A DNA stretch of 58,205 nt from Rubrivirga marina (lineage in GTDB: Bacteria; Bacteroidota; Rhodothermia; Rhodothermales; Rubricoccaceae). The notes beneath the pieces were generated by a model, which was not told where the DNA came from, did not search any database, and saw nothing but the letters and a program-made list of their open reading frames with translations. The stretch is from positions 1,890,709 to 1,948,913 of the forward strand of contig NZ_MQWD01000001.1 in NCBI RefSeq assembly GCF_002283365.1, written 5' to 3'. Shown piece after piece: positions 1-8,316 of the stretch (its first letter is position 1; every line of letters begins with the position of its first letter). Position numbers and translations under genes: made by a program.

Positions 1-1
1 A

Positions 2-1393
2 GAGGCCCCCGGCGACGGCTCCGACCCGGCCGACGTCTACGCCGAGACGCCGCCGAGCCCCGAGCGACGCCGCCGCGCCCTCTGGGCCGGCCTCGCCCTC
101 CTCGTGCTCGTGACGGCCGTCGGCCTCACGTGGACGCTCGCGCGCGGCGACTCGTCCGACGCCGTCGCCGAGGCCCCGCCCGCTGCGCCGCTCGGCACCG
201 CGAACGAGGAGGCCGTCGAGGGCGGCCTCGCCCAGTACGACCTCAACGGCGACGGCGTCGTCTACCAGTCCGGGATGCACCCCTACATCGTCCAGGACGA
301 GCCCGGCACGTGCCCCGTCTGCGGGATGGACCTCGAGCCTGTGCCGGTGAGCGGAGCGCCCGCCGGGACCGTCGAGATCGACCCGGTCACGCTCCAGAAC
401 ATCGGCGTCCGGACGGCCGTCGTCCAGGAGCGCCAGCTCGAGCGGACCCTCCGCACGACCGGCACCTTCGAAGCCCAGGACGCCGCCCGCGAAACGGTAA
501 CGCTCCGCGTCGGCGGGTTCGTCGAGCGGCTCTACGTCGACACCGAGGGCCAGCGGATCCGCCAGGGCCAGCCGCTCCTCGAGATCTACAGCCCCGAGCT
601 CGTGTCGACGCAGCAGGAGCTGCTGCTGGCGGTCCGCAACCGCCAGCTCCTCGGCGGCGGCGACGGGGCCGACCGGCTCGTCGAGGCGGCCCGGACGCGC
701 CTCCGCCTCTTCGGACTGGGACCCCAGCAGATCGCCCGGGTCGAGCAGAGCGGGACCATCCAGGAGCGGATCACGCTCTTCGCGCCCGCCTCGGGCACGG
801 TCCAGAACAAGCGGATCGTCGAGGGCATGCAGGCGACGCCCGGCATGCCGCTCATGGACATCGTCGACTTCGGCGCGCTCTACCTCCAGGTCGACGTCCC
901 CGAGCGCGACCTCGGGTGGGTCAGCCGCGGCACGCGCGGCGTCGTGACGCTGGCGGCGCTCCCGGGCGAGGAGCTCCGCGGCCGCGTCGACTACGTCTAC
1001 GACACGCTCGACCCGGCCACGCGGACCGGCACGGCCCGGATCACGGTCCCCAACGCCGGGGGCCGCCTCCGGCCGGGGATGTTCGCGACGGCCACGCTCT
1101 ACGGCGACCTCTCGGCCGTCGGCCCGGTCGTGCCCGCCGAGGCCGTCGTCCGCGACGGCGACGGGGCCGCGGTCATCCTCGCCCTCGGCGAGGGCCGCTT
1201 CCGCCCGCAGCCCGTCACGCTCGGCGAGGAGTCCGACGGGCTCGTCCGCGTCCTCTCCGGCCTGTCGGCGGGCGAGCGCGTGGTCACGAGCGCCCAGTTC
1301 CTCATCGACTCCGAGGCCCGCCTCGCGGCCTCGCTCGGGGCCATGACCGGCGGGATGGGGACGGCGGACACCGACGACTTCCCCACCGAGTGA
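2..1393 (+). CDS. cusB: Efflux RND periplasmic adaptor, CusB-like (5' end outside window)
   Basis: Membrane-fusion subunit of a copper/silver tripartite efflux pump, linking the inner-membrane CusA pump to an outer-membrane channel. The frame is open to the left edge and the GTG at 104 falls inside a probable membrane helix (ALWAGLALLVLVTAVGL), so the true start lies upstream of the window; 463 residues are visible. After the helix come an acidic DLNGDGVV loop and a heavy-metal-binding domain (GMHPYIVQDEP, then CPVCGMDLEPVP). The usual first cysteine of that domain (CPMHP) is absent. Barrel-sandwich, helical hairpin (QQELLLAVRNRQLL) and membrane-proximal domains follow, as in the CusB/HlyD family. 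The stop overlaps the cusA start by one base, so the two are co-translated. Family assignment is firm; copper or silver as substrate is inferred from the metal-binding domain and neighbours. Confidence 0.92.
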   Translation, partial: EAPGDGSDPADVYAETPPSPERRRRALWAGLALLVLVTAVGLTWTLARGDSSDAVAEAPPAAPLGTANEEAVEGGLAQYDLNGDGVVYQSGMHPYIVQDEPGTCPVCGMDLEPVPVSGAPAGTVEIDPVTLQNIGVRTAVVQERQLERTLRTTGTFEAQDAARETVTLRVGGFVERLYVDTEGQRIRQGQPLLEIYSPELVSTQQELLLAVRNRQLLGGGDGADRLVEAARTRLRLFGLGPQQIARVEQSGTIQERITLFAPASGTVQNKRIVEGMQATPGMPLMDIVDFGALYLQVDVPERDLGWVSRGTRGVVTLAALPGEELRGRVDYVYDTLDPATRTGTARITVPNAGGRLRPGMFATATLYGDLSAVGPVVPAEAVVRDGDGAAVILALGEGRFRPQPVTLGEESDGLVRVLSGLSAGERVVTSAQFLIDSEARLAASLGAMTGGMGTADTDDFPTE

Positions 1394-4300
1394 TGCGCGG
1401 TCCCAATGCAAGAGACGGCGCGCTCGAGCGGCTCATCGAGTGGAGCGCCGAGAACCGGCTCCTCGTCGGCCTCGTGACGCTCATGGTCGCCGGGCTCGGC
1501 GCGTGGGCCACGCTCACCACGCCCGTCGACGCCATCCCGGACCTCTCGGACGTCCAGGTCATCATCCGGACCGAGTACGCCGGCCAGGGCCCGCAGATCG
1601 TCGAGGAGCAGGTGACCTACCCGCTCACCTCGGCCATGCTCTCGGTCCCGGGCGCGCAGACCGTCCGGGGCTACTCCATGTTCGGGACGAGCTTCGTCTA
1701 CGTCATCTTCGAGGACGGGACCGACCTCTATTGGGCCCGCTCCCGCGTCCTCGAGTACCTCTCCCAGGTCCAGGACCGGCTCCCGGACGCCGCCAGCCCC
1801 GCGCTCGGACCCGACGCGACGGGCGTCGGCTGGGTGTACCAGTACAGCCTGCGCGACACGACGGGGCAGTACGACCTCGCGCAGCTCCGGTCCGTCCAGG
1901 ACTTCTACCTCCGCTACGAGCTCCAGGCCGTCGAGGGTGTCGCCGAGGTGGCGACGGTCGGCGGGTTCGAGAAGCAGTACCAGGTCGTCGTCGACCCCCA
2001 GGCGCTCGCGGCCTACGGCGTCCCCATCGGGCAGGTCGCCGACGCGCTCCGGCGCTCGAACCGCGACGTGGGCGGGCGACTCCTCGAGCTCGGCGAGCGC
2101 GAGTTCATCGTCCGCGGGAAGGGCTACCTCACCGGCCTCGACGACATCCGGCAGGTCGTCGTCAAGGCCGAGGGCGGGACGCCCGTGACCGTCGGGCAGA
2201 TCGCCGAGGTCCGCCTCGGCCCCGAGATCCGGCGCGGGATCGCCGATGTCAACGGCGAGGGCGAGGTCGTCGGCGGCATCGTGGTCATGCGGAGCGGAGA
2301 GAACGCCCAGGCGACGATCGACGCGGTGAAGGAGCGGATCGCCGAGGTCTCGTCCGGCCTCCCGCCCGGCGTCGAAGTCGTCACCGAGTACGACCGCTCC
2401 GAGCTCATCGCGAGCGCCGTCTCGGCGCTCGCGACGACGATCTGGGAGGAGATGCTGGTCGTGGCCCTCGTGGTCATCGTGTTCCTGCTCCACGTCCGGA
2501 GCGCGTTCGTGGCCCTCGTGACGGTCCCGGTCGGCATCCTGATCGCGCTCGGGATCATGCGGCTCCTCGGCATCAACGCCAACATCATGAGCCTCGGTGG
2601 CATCGCCATCGCCATCGGCGTGATGGTCGACGCCTCGCTCGTCATGGTCGAGAACGCCCACAAGCACATCGAGCGGGCGCGCGAGGCCAAGCGCGCCGCT
2701 GGCGGGGCCGGCGACGGGGCAGCGCCCTCTGGCGACCCACCCGCGCTGGCGGACTCGGAGCGGGTCCGGGCGGTCATCGAGGCGGCCAAGGAGGTCGGCC
2801 CGTCGCTCTTCTTCGCGCTCCTCATCGTGACGGTCAGCTTCCTGCCCGTGTTCACGCTGGAGGCCGTCGAGGGCCGCCTCTTCCGGCCGCTCGCGCTCAC
2901 CAAGACGTTCTCGATGGCCGCCGCCTCGGTCCTCGCCGTGACCCTCGTCCCGGCGCTCATGGTCGTGTTCGTCAAGGGGAAGATCCGGAGCGAGCGCGAC
3001 AACCCCGTCGCCCGCGTCTTCCTCCGCGCCTACCGGCCCGTCATCCGCGGCACGCTCCGCCACCCGAAGGCCGTGCTCGTTGTCGGGTTCGCGCTCCTCT
3101 TCGCGACGCTCCTCCCGGTCCAGCGGCTCCTCCTGGGCGAGACCTACGTGCCGTTCCCCCAGATCGGGTCCGAGTTCATGCCGCCGCTGTGGGAGGGCGA
3201 CATGCTCTACATGCCGACGACGCTCCCGGGCGTCTCGCCGCAGGGGGCGAAGGAGATCCTCCAGCGGACCGACCGCATCCTCGCCTCCTTCCCCGAGGTC
3301 GAGCGCGTCTTCGGCAAGGTCGGACGGGCCGAGACGGCGACGGACCCGGCCCCGCTCTCGATGCTCGAGACGACCATCATCCTCAAGCCCGAGGACGAAT
3401 GGCGGGACGGGGTCGACCGCGACAGCCTGACCCGAGCGTTCGACGCGGCCATCCGGTTCCCCGGCCTCACGAACGCCTGGACGATGCCGATCAAGACGCG
3501 GATCGACATGCTCGCGACCGGGATCCGGACGCCGGTCGGGGTCAAGATCGCGGGCGAGGACCTGGAGACGCTGGAGCGGCTCGGCGAGCAGGTCGAGCGG
3601 GCCGTCTCGGCCCTGCCCGGTACGCGGAGCGCCTACGCCGAGCGCGTCATGGGCGGGAGCTTCCTCGACGTCGAGGTCGACCGCTTCGCCGCGGCCCGCT
3701 ACGGGCTGACGTCGGGCGACGTGCAGGACGTGCTCCAGGCGGCCGTCGGAGGCATGACGGTCACGACGACCGTCGAGGGCCTCGAGCGCTACGGCGTCAA
3801 CGTCCGCTACCCGCGCGCCCTCCGCGACGACCTCCCCGCCCTCCAGCAGGTCCTCGTGCCCACGCCCGGCGGCGCGCAGGTCCCTCTCGGCGAGCTGGCG
3901 ACGTTCGCGTTCGTGAGCGGGCCGCCCATGATCAAGTCGGAGAACGCCCGCCCGAACGCGTGGGTCTACGTCGACCTCGACGAGGGCGCCGACGTCGGGA
4001 CCTACGTCCAGGACGCCCGCGCGGCGGTCGAGGCGGCGGTCGACCTCCCGCCGGGCTACTCCATCCGGTGGAGCGGCCAGTACGAGTACATGGAGAGGGC
4101 CAACCGTCGGCTCGCGGTCCTCGTGCCGATCACGCTCGCCGTCGTGTTCCTCCTCCTGTTCCTCCACTTCCGGAGCGCGGAGGAGGCCCTGCTCCTGATG
4201 ATCCCGCTCCCGTTCGCGGTCGTCGGCGCGGTCTGGCTCATGCTCGCGCTCGGGTTCAACTTCTCGATCGCCGTCGGCGTCGGGATGATCGCGGTCGCGG

Positions 4301-4728
4301 GGCTCGCGGCCGAGACCGGCGTCGTCATGCACGTCTACCTCGACGAGGCCGTCGCGCGCTACCGCGAGCGCGGCTGGCTCACGAGCGTCCCCCGCCTCAA
4401 GGCGGCCCTGGAAGAAGGCGCCGTGGACCGCGTCCGGCCCAAGCTGATGACGGTCTTCACGACGATCCTCGGCCTCACGCCGGCCATGATCGGGACGGGC
4501 ACGGGCGCCGAGATCATGCAGCGGATCGCGGCCCCGATGGTCGGGGGGCTCGTGACGTCCACCGTCCACACGCTCGTGATGATCCCGGCGCTCTACGCCG
4601 TCGTCCAGGGCCGCCGCCTCCGCCGCCAGCTCCGCGACGCCCCGGGCGGCGACGGCCGGGCGGACGGCCTCGCGCTCGAGCCGCTCGCGCCCGCCGCCCG
4701 CGCCCACGACGCCCCGCCCGCGCCATGA
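1393..4728 (+). CDS. cusA: Heavy-metal efflux RND permease, CusA-like
   Basis: Proton-driven inner-membrane pump of the HME-RND family that exports Cu(I)/Ag(I). Start ATG at 1393 overlaps the cusB stop, giving 1111 residues, normal for the family (about 1050). The N-terminal helix is followed by the family signatures IPDLSDVQVIIRTEY and GYSMFGTSFVYVIFEDGTD. Further on are the transmembrane block with GGIAIAIGVMVDASLVMVEN and VGPSLFFALLIVTVSFLPVF, the second periplasmic domain with TRIDMLATGIRTPVGVKI (methionine-containing region typical of CusA), and the C-terminal membrane block ending near VTSTVHTLVMIPALYAV. A Gly/Ala/Pro-rich loop at about residues 435 to 455 is longer than usual. The last codons overlap the next gene by four bases. 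Confidence 0.95.
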   Translation: MRGPNARDGALERLIEWSAENRLLVGLVTLMVAGLGAWATLTTPVDAIPDLSDVQVIIRTEYAGQGPQIVEEQVTYPLTSAMLSVPGAQTVRGYSMFGTSFVYVIFEDGTDLYWARSRVLEYLSQVQDRLPDAASPALGPDATGVGWVYQYSLRDTTGQYDLAQLRSVQDFYLRYELQAVEGVAEVATVGGFEKQYQVVVDPQALAAYGVPIGQVADALRRSNRDVGGRLLELGEREFIVRGKGYLTGLDDIRQVVVKAEGGTPVTVGQIAEVRLGPEIRRGIADVNGEGEVVGGIVVMRSGENAQATIDAVKERIAEVSSGLPPGVEVVTEYDRSELIASAVSALATTIWEEMLVVALVVIVFLLHVRSAFVALVTVPVGILIALGIMRLLGINANIMSLGGIAIAIGVMVDASLVMVENAHKHIERAREAKRAAGGAGDGAAPSGDPPALADSERVRAVIEAAKEVGPSLFFALLIVTVSFLPVFTLEAVEGRLFRPLALTKTFSMAAASVLAVTLVPALMVVFVKGKIRSERDNPVARVFLRAYRPVIRGTLRHPKAVLVVGFALLFATLLPVQRLLLGETYVPFPQIGSEFMPPLWEGDMLYMPTTLPGVSPQGAKEILQRTDRILASFPEVERVFGKVGRAETATDPAPLSMLETTIILKPEDEWRDGVDRDSLTRAFDAAIRFPGLTNAWTMPIKTRIDMLATGIRTPVGVKIAGEDLETLERLGEQVERAVSALPGTRSAYAERVMGGSFLDVEVDRFAAARYGLTSGDVQDVLQAAVGGMTVTTTVEGLERYGVNVRYPRALRDDLPALQQVLVPTPGGAQVPLGELATFAFVSGPPMIKSENARPNAWVYVDLDEGADVGTYVQDARAAVEAAVDLPPGYSIRWSGQYEYMERANRRLAVLVPITLAVVFLLLFLHFRSAEEALLLMIPLPFAVVGAVWLMLALGFNFSIAVGVGMIAVAGLAAETGVVMHVYLDEAVARYRERGWLTSVPRLKAALEEGAVDRVRPKLMTVFTTILGLTPAMIGTGTGAEIMQRIAAPMVGGLVTSTVHTLVMIPALYAVVQGRRLRRQLRDAPGGDGRADGLALEPLAPAARAHDAPPAP

Positions 4729-5585
4729 CGCCGCCGCTCCGTCTGGCGGCCGTCGTGGCCGCCCTCCTCGCCTCGGGCTTCACGGCCGAGCGCCTGGTCT
4801 CCCAGGGCCGCACCGCTACGCCTGCGCCGGAGTTCGTCGCCGCCCCGCGGGCAGACGCACGGGCCGAGCGCGTGGCACCACCTGTCGCGCCGCCCGACGC
4901 CCCCAAGTCGACCCCCAGCCCGATGTGGGCCGCGCGTGCGCGCCTCCCGATGGGGCCCGTCCAGGGGCCGGTCAGCTCGCCGTTCGGCCCCCGCGTGCAC
5001 CCCGTCTCGGGCCGTGCCGGCCACCACGACGGCGTCGACCTCGCGGTCCCGGCGGGCACGGCCGTCTGGACCGTCGCGCCGGGGACGGTCCGCTCGGTGG
5101 GCCGCCAGCGCGGCTACGGGCTCGTCGTCGAGATCGACCACCCCGATGGCATCGGCGGGAGCGAGCCCGTCCGCACGCGCTACGCCCACCTCGCCTCCGT
5201 CGACGACGCGCTCCGTCCCGGCCTCCTCGTCGGCCGCGGTGTCGCCCTCGGCGCGAGCGGCGGGAGGCCGGGCCGCGACGGCGTCTCGACGGGCGCGCAC
5301 CTCCACTTCGAGGTCCGTGACGCCGACGGGCGACCACTCGACCCCGCCCGGTTCGTCCTCCTGCCCCAGACCGCCGCGCCCGCCCCCCGCTGGTCCGGCC
5401 CGTGGCCGAGCGATCCCGCGCCGACCCCGGACCCCGCGACCACCTCCGCCAGCCCCGCGTCAGCGGAGACCCCTGGCCGTGCCGAGGCGGACTCCGCCCA
5501 CGCGCCCGACGCCGACCTCCCCGAGGTCGCGCTCCCCGAGTACCCCACCCTCACCCCGTTCACTCCCACCCCCCACACCCCATGA
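4725..5585 (+). CDS. M23-family (LytM/NlpD-like) metallopeptidase domain protein
   Basis: Probable periplasmic zinc peptidase or peptidoglycan-binding protein of 286 aa. An N-terminal hydrophobic segment (LRLAAVVAALLASGFTA) acts as signal or anchor. The M23 core has the expected zinc ligands: HHDGVDLAVPAGT (HxxxD) and GAHLHFEVRD (HxH), so catalytic residues look intact. The C-terminal 90 residues are Pro/Ala/Thr-rich and probably disordered. ATG at 4725 overlaps the cusA stop (ATGA) and its own stop overlaps the next start in the same way, so it sits inside the metal-efflux operon. M23 proteins appear in some Bacteroidota metal-resistance clusters, perhaps to allow assembly of the trans-envelope pump; that role is inference. 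Confidence 0.88.
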   Translation: MTPPLRLAAVVAALLASGFTAERLVSQGRTATPAPEFVAAPRADARAERVAPPVAPPDAPKSTPSPMWAARARLPMGPVQGPVSSPFGPRVHPVSGRAGHHDGVDLAVPAGTAVWTVAPGTVRSVGRQRGYGLVVEIDHPDGIGGSEPVRTRYAHLASVDDALRPGLLVGRGVALGASGGRPGRDGVSTGAHLHFEVRDADGRPLDPARFVLLPQTAAPAPRWSGPWPSDPAPTPDPATTSASPASAETPGRAEADSAHAPDADLPEVALPEYPTLTPFTPTPHTP

Positions 5586-6070
5586 CCCGCTTCCTCCTCC
5601 CGCTCCTCCTCGCCGCCCCGCTCGCCCTCGCCGCCTGCGGCGACGCCGACACCGACGAGGTCGCCGACATGCCCGCGATGGGCGCCGAGGCCACCGACGA
5701 GACGCACGAGATGCCCGACGGCACCGTGATGGACGGCGCCGAGCACGAGCACATGGCCTCCGCCGACGGCGAGGCCACCCAGCCCCAGCTCGTCGACGGC
5801 GTCCAGGTCGTCGAGGTTGAGGCCGGCCGGATGGGCTACCAGCCCCGCCAGATCGCCCTCGAGGCCGGCGTCCCCGCCCGCCTCGTCGTCACGCGGACCG
5901 TCGAGGACGAGTGCTCGTCCCAGATCACGCTCCCGGCCTACGACGTCCCCACGACGGACCTCCCGCTCGGCGAGCCCGTCGCCATCGAGTTCACGCCGAC
6001 GGAAGCCGGCGAGGTCCAGTTCGTCTGCGGCATGGACATGCAGCGCGGGACGATCGCAGTCGTCTCGTAG
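5582..6070 (+). CDS. Cupredoxin-domain lipoprotein (copper-binding)
   Basis: 162-aa secreted lipoprotein. The signal peptide ends in a lipobox (LALAAC, Cys19). A Met/His/Asp-rich linker follows (MPAMGAEATDETHEMPDG, then GAEHEHMASADG) and suits binding of Cu(I) or Ag(I). The C-terminal half (from about residue 75) is a cupredoxin-like beta-sandwich of the EfeO/COX2 kind: MGYQPRQIALEAGVPARLVV, then ECSSQITLPAYD and FVCGMDMQRGTI, where the cysteines and methionine fit a copper site. The start overlaps the M23 stop (ATGA). Likely a periplasmic copper chaperone or sink feeding the Cus pump; the exact role is inferred. Confidence 0.88.
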   Translation: MTRFLLPLLLAAPLALAACGDADTDEVADMPAMGAEATDETHEMPDGTVMDGAEHEHMASADGEATQPQLVDGVQVVEVEAGRMGYQPRQIALEAGVPARLVVTRTVEDECSSQITLPAYDVPTTDLPLGEPVAIEFTPTEAGEVQFVCGMDMQRGTIAVVS

Positions 6071-6164
6071 AGGCCGCCTCCGGTCGTTCCATAGCGTCCC
6101 CTTCGTAACTGCTGAGGGCGATGTCGATACGCGCCGTTATCGGGCTTGGGCTTCCCAGCAGGCC

Positions 6165-6671
6165 TTACGCAGCGACACGCCGGAGCCCCTTCCCGGCCGG
6201 GAGGTGGAACCCGACGTGGCTCGTGACGACGCCCCACACGACGAGGTCCTGCCCGTCCCGGAGCTCGATCGGCTCGTGCTCCGGGTTCGCCGCCAGCAGC
6301 ACGACCCGGCCGCCCCGCCGGACGTACCGCTTGACGGTCAGCTCGCCGTCGACGGCCGCCACGACGATCATCCCCGACTCCGGCTCGACGGCCCGGTCGA
6401 CGACGAGGACGTCGCCGTCGCGGATCCCCTCGTCCCGCATCGACCACCCCTCGGCCCGGCAGAAGAACACGCTCGGCGACGAGGCCCCGAGGAGGTCGCG
6501 CATGTCCAGCTCGCCCTCGCGGTAGTCGTCGGCCGGGCTGGGGAACCCGGCGGCGACGGCCGAGGCGAAGAACGGGAGCCACGGGCCGGGCGGGAGGTCG
6601 GCCGCCGTCCCGATGACGGTGACGCGGCCGTGGGGCGGGTCGTCGGGTGGGGGGGAGAGCGCGAGGGGCAT
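6165..6671 (-). CDS. umuD: UmuD-like S24 self-cleaving protease (orphan)
   Basis: 168-aa S24/LexA-type protein. Counting from ATG at 6671, the presumptive cleavage bond is Ala41-Gly42 (VAAGFPSPADDY, matching the UmuD cleavage context). The catalytic dyad is Ser77 (GWSM) and Lys114 (TVKRY). There is no DNA-binding domain ahead of the cleavage site, which favours UmuD over LexA. No umuC follows or precedes it in the window, so it is an orphan or serves a distant polymerase. A longer start at 6698 is open but adds only a low-complexity nonapeptide. An inverted repeat about 46 bases upstream could be its operator. It lies between the copper operon and the plasmid-like module, consistent with an island gene. 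Confidence 0.87.
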   Translation of the reverse strand: MPLALSPPPDDPPHGRVTVIGTAADLPPGPWLPFFASAVAAGFPSPADDYREGELDMRDLLGASSPSVFFCRAEGWSMRDEGIRDGDVLVVDRAVEPESGMIVVAAVDGELTVKRYVRRGGRVVLLAANPEHEPIELRDGQDLVVWGVVTSHVGFHLPAGKGLRRVAA

Positions 6672-6716
6672 GTGGGTAGGAGAGGGAGCCGGACGCAAAG
6701 GAGCGAGGTCCCCCGT

Positions 6717-6731
6717 GACACACCGGGTGTC
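6717..6731. promoter_or_regulatory. GACAC-N5-GTGTC inverted repeat upstream of umuD
   Basis: Perfect 5-5-5 inverted repeat (GACAC, ACCGG, GTGTC) 46 bases upstream of the umuD-like start. Size and placement fit a repressor site for an SOS-type regulator, but the motif does not match a LexA box I can name for this phylum. Confidence 0.35.
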
Positions 6732-6848
6732 GCACGGCCTGAGAGCGCCGGGGTGGCCCTCAGGCGCCGTCCGGGCTGCGTCTGGGAGGGGAGGGCCACA
6801 CGTCGTCCCCGCGCGCTCAGGGGCGCTGAGAGGGCCCAGACTGGACGC

Positions 6849-7106
6849 CTACGTCGGCCTCACCCGCCGGCCCCCACGCGGACGACGTCGGCCCACGTCT
6901 GCCAGCACGAGGAGGACGCCCGTGACGACTCCGCCCACGAAGCAAGGGCGGACGCCGGTCCGCCCCCATTCGAGCCCGCGGTCGGGGCGGACGATGGACC
7001 GGAGGACGCCGGCCGAGCGGGGGAGGCCGTCCCACTCCATCTCGTCGGCGATCCGGTCGAGGTCGTCGCGGGCGGCCTCGGTGAGTCCTCTCGAGCGGTC
7101 GGTCAT
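6849..7106 (-). CDS. Small predicted membrane protein
   Basis: 85-aa product starting MTDRSRGLTEAARDD. The N-terminal half is acidic and probably helical (LDRIADEMEWDG); one hydrophobic segment (CFVGGVVTGVLLVLADVG, about residues 53 to 70) precedes a basic tail (RRRPRGGRRVRPT). This is the layout of a single-pass protein with a positive cytoplasmic end. I do not recognise the family. The frame extends upstream to 7313, but that extension reads as non-coding, so ATG at 7106 is preferred. It is transcribed away from the channel remnant next to it. Confidence 0.4.
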   Translation of the reverse strand: MTDRSRGLTEAARDDLDRIADEMEWDGLPRSAGVLRSIVRPDRGLEWGRTGVRPCFVGGVVTGVLLVLADVGRRRPRGGRRVRPT

Positions 7107-7249
7107 CGTCGTCGGGGTTGGGGGCAGAGAGGGGCCAGGCGACCACCACCGCGCCGGCCCCTGCCGATGGCCGGCGCGACAGGCACGCCGGTCGGGGCCC
7201 AAGACCGGGAAGCGCCCACGATCTAACCCTGCTCCACGTCCCGGCGTCC

Positions 7250-7459
7250 ACCACCGCGGGTGGGCCGTCGCGACGTTGACGACGGTCGGGTACGGCGACG
7301 TGTGCCCAGTCACGGCTGGCGTTCACCGTCCTCGTTGTCGGCCTCGGCGTGGTAGCCGTCCCGACCGCGCTCGTCTCCTCCGCGCCCACGGAGGTCCTCC
7401 GCGAGGAGCCCGAGCGGGACGGAGGGCGACCGGGGAGCCCCGAAGCCCCACAGGCCTGA
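7250..7459 (+). pseudogene. Frameshifted remnant of a potassium channel (pore and last helix)
   Basis: In one frame the sequence reads WAVATLTTVGYGDVCPVT, an unmistakable potassium-channel pore helix and TVGYGD selectivity filter. The following helix continues only in another frame, from about 7317: RLAFTVLVVGLGVVAVPT, then ALVSSAPTEVLREE, ending at TGA 7457. A frameshift of one or two bases near 7315 to 7325 separates the two parts, and no upstream voltage-sensor or first helix can be found. It is therefore a decayed 3' fragment, perhaps left by an earlier rearrangement at the island's edge. Confidence 0.75.
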
Positions 7460-7620
7460 GCTAGCGGGGGCCCTATTGACGGCCTCCCCGCCCGGTCCCA
7501 AACCCGGCGCGGCGTCCGAGCGCCCACTCCGAGTCCGCTGCCCACGCGGGACGACGTTCCGAGGCCCCCGGGTCGTTTCCTGAGCGTCCGTCCCTGACCA
7601 CCGACGGCGGGTCCGCCACC

Positions 7621-7656
7621 GAGGCCCGGTCTCCACACCTCTGGAGGCCGGGCCTC
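7621..7656 (+). terminator. 14-bp stem hairpin, terminator-like
   Basis: GAGGCCCGGTCTCC pairs with GGAGGCCGGGCCTC through one T-G wobble around an 8-base loop, followed by TTCTC. Strong stem but only a short, interrupted T-run, so it may terminate or block rather than act as a classic intrinsic terminator. Confidence 0.45.
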
Positions 7657-7704
7657 TTCTCGTATCCGGCCGCGACGCCGAGTCCGGTCGGCCATCATCA
7701 ACGG

Positions 7705-7718
7705 CGAACACGTGTTCG
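7705..7718. promoter_or_regulatory. Perfect 14-bp palindrome, copy 1
   Basis: CGAACACGTGTTCG, identical to a second copy at 11138 to 11151. It lies about 30 bases upstream of the possible start at 7748. Two identical palindromes in one module suggest a shared DNA-binding regulator. Confidence 0.45.
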
Positions 7719-7747
7719 CCACCGCCACGGCTGAGGTGCCGTGCGCC

Positions 7748-8056
7748 ATGACCCCACCCACACCCCAGGCCGAGGTCCGCCCGGCCTCCATGCCGGCCGA
7801 CGACCGGCACGCTGCCCCGTCCGTCGTCCCGCTCCTCCGGCTCCGCGGCCACGACCGCGAGCCGGTCCCGCCCGAGGCCTGCCTCCTCGGACCCCGCTGC
7901 CTCGTCTGCCGCTGGCGACGCGAGGGGCTCCTCGACCGAGCCGAGGTCGGCCCGCCGACCGGCGTGAATCGGCGCCCAGGGCCCGATCAGCCGCTCGGAA
8001 AGAGCGGGGTCCGAGGTCCCCTCCGGCTCCCGTGCGCCCCCCAGAAAGGGCCGTAG
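7748..8056 (+). CDS. Possible small protein (weak)
   Basis: 102-aa frame starting MTPPTPQAEVRPASMPADDR. The first two thirds show the G/C third-position bias of neighbouring genes and a CLLGPRCLVC cysteine cluster; the last third looks random. It starts about 30 bases after the palindrome at 7705. No family recognised; it could equally be spacer sequence. Confidence 0.25.
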   Translation: MTPPTPQAEVRPASMPADDRHAAPSVVPLLRLRGHDREPVPPEACLLGPRCLVCRWRREGLLDRAEVGPPTGVNRRPGPDQPLGKSGVRGPLRLPCAPQKGP

Positions 8057-8316
8057 GAGCCCAGAAAGCGCACAAACGCCCGCCATGCGCCGAGTCCCCT
8101 GAGGGGCCGGCGTACAACAAACGCCACCCCCCGGCCGACGCCGGGCCCCATCCGCGGGCCCGCCCTGCCACCCCCCTCGCTCACGTCGAGCGACGCCCGC
8201 GCGGAGGCGCGCGGGCCCGCCGCCCGTCGGCGGCATCCCCACCGCCCGTGCCCACCCAGACTCGCTGGGCGAGGTGCGCGCGGCCTTTACACCGGCCTGA
8301 GAGGGCCATCCCCATC

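Larger units (their letters stand above)
7460..8316. other. Long spacer with structured elements, no confident gene
   Basis: 857 bases between the channel remnant and the next supported gene. It holds a strong hairpin (7621 to 7656), a perfect 14-bp palindrome (7705 to 7718) and one weak candidate small gene (7748 to 8056). The rest, including the very GC-rich stretch 8150 to 8280, shows no coding pattern or recognisable element. Confidence 0.6.

Noticed and set aside
130-1392. Upstream in-frame extension of cusA
   Set aside because: It overlaps the cusB gene in another frame and encodes Arg/Pro-rich sequence; the conserved CusA N-terminus begins at ATG 1393.
1099-4707. Very long open frame antisense to cusA
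   Set aside because: Its product is an Asp/Arg/His-rich string without domains; it exists only because G/C-biased codons leave the opposite strand free of stops. Similar long antisense frames at 17047 to 19989 and 19863 to 22664 were dropped for the same reason.
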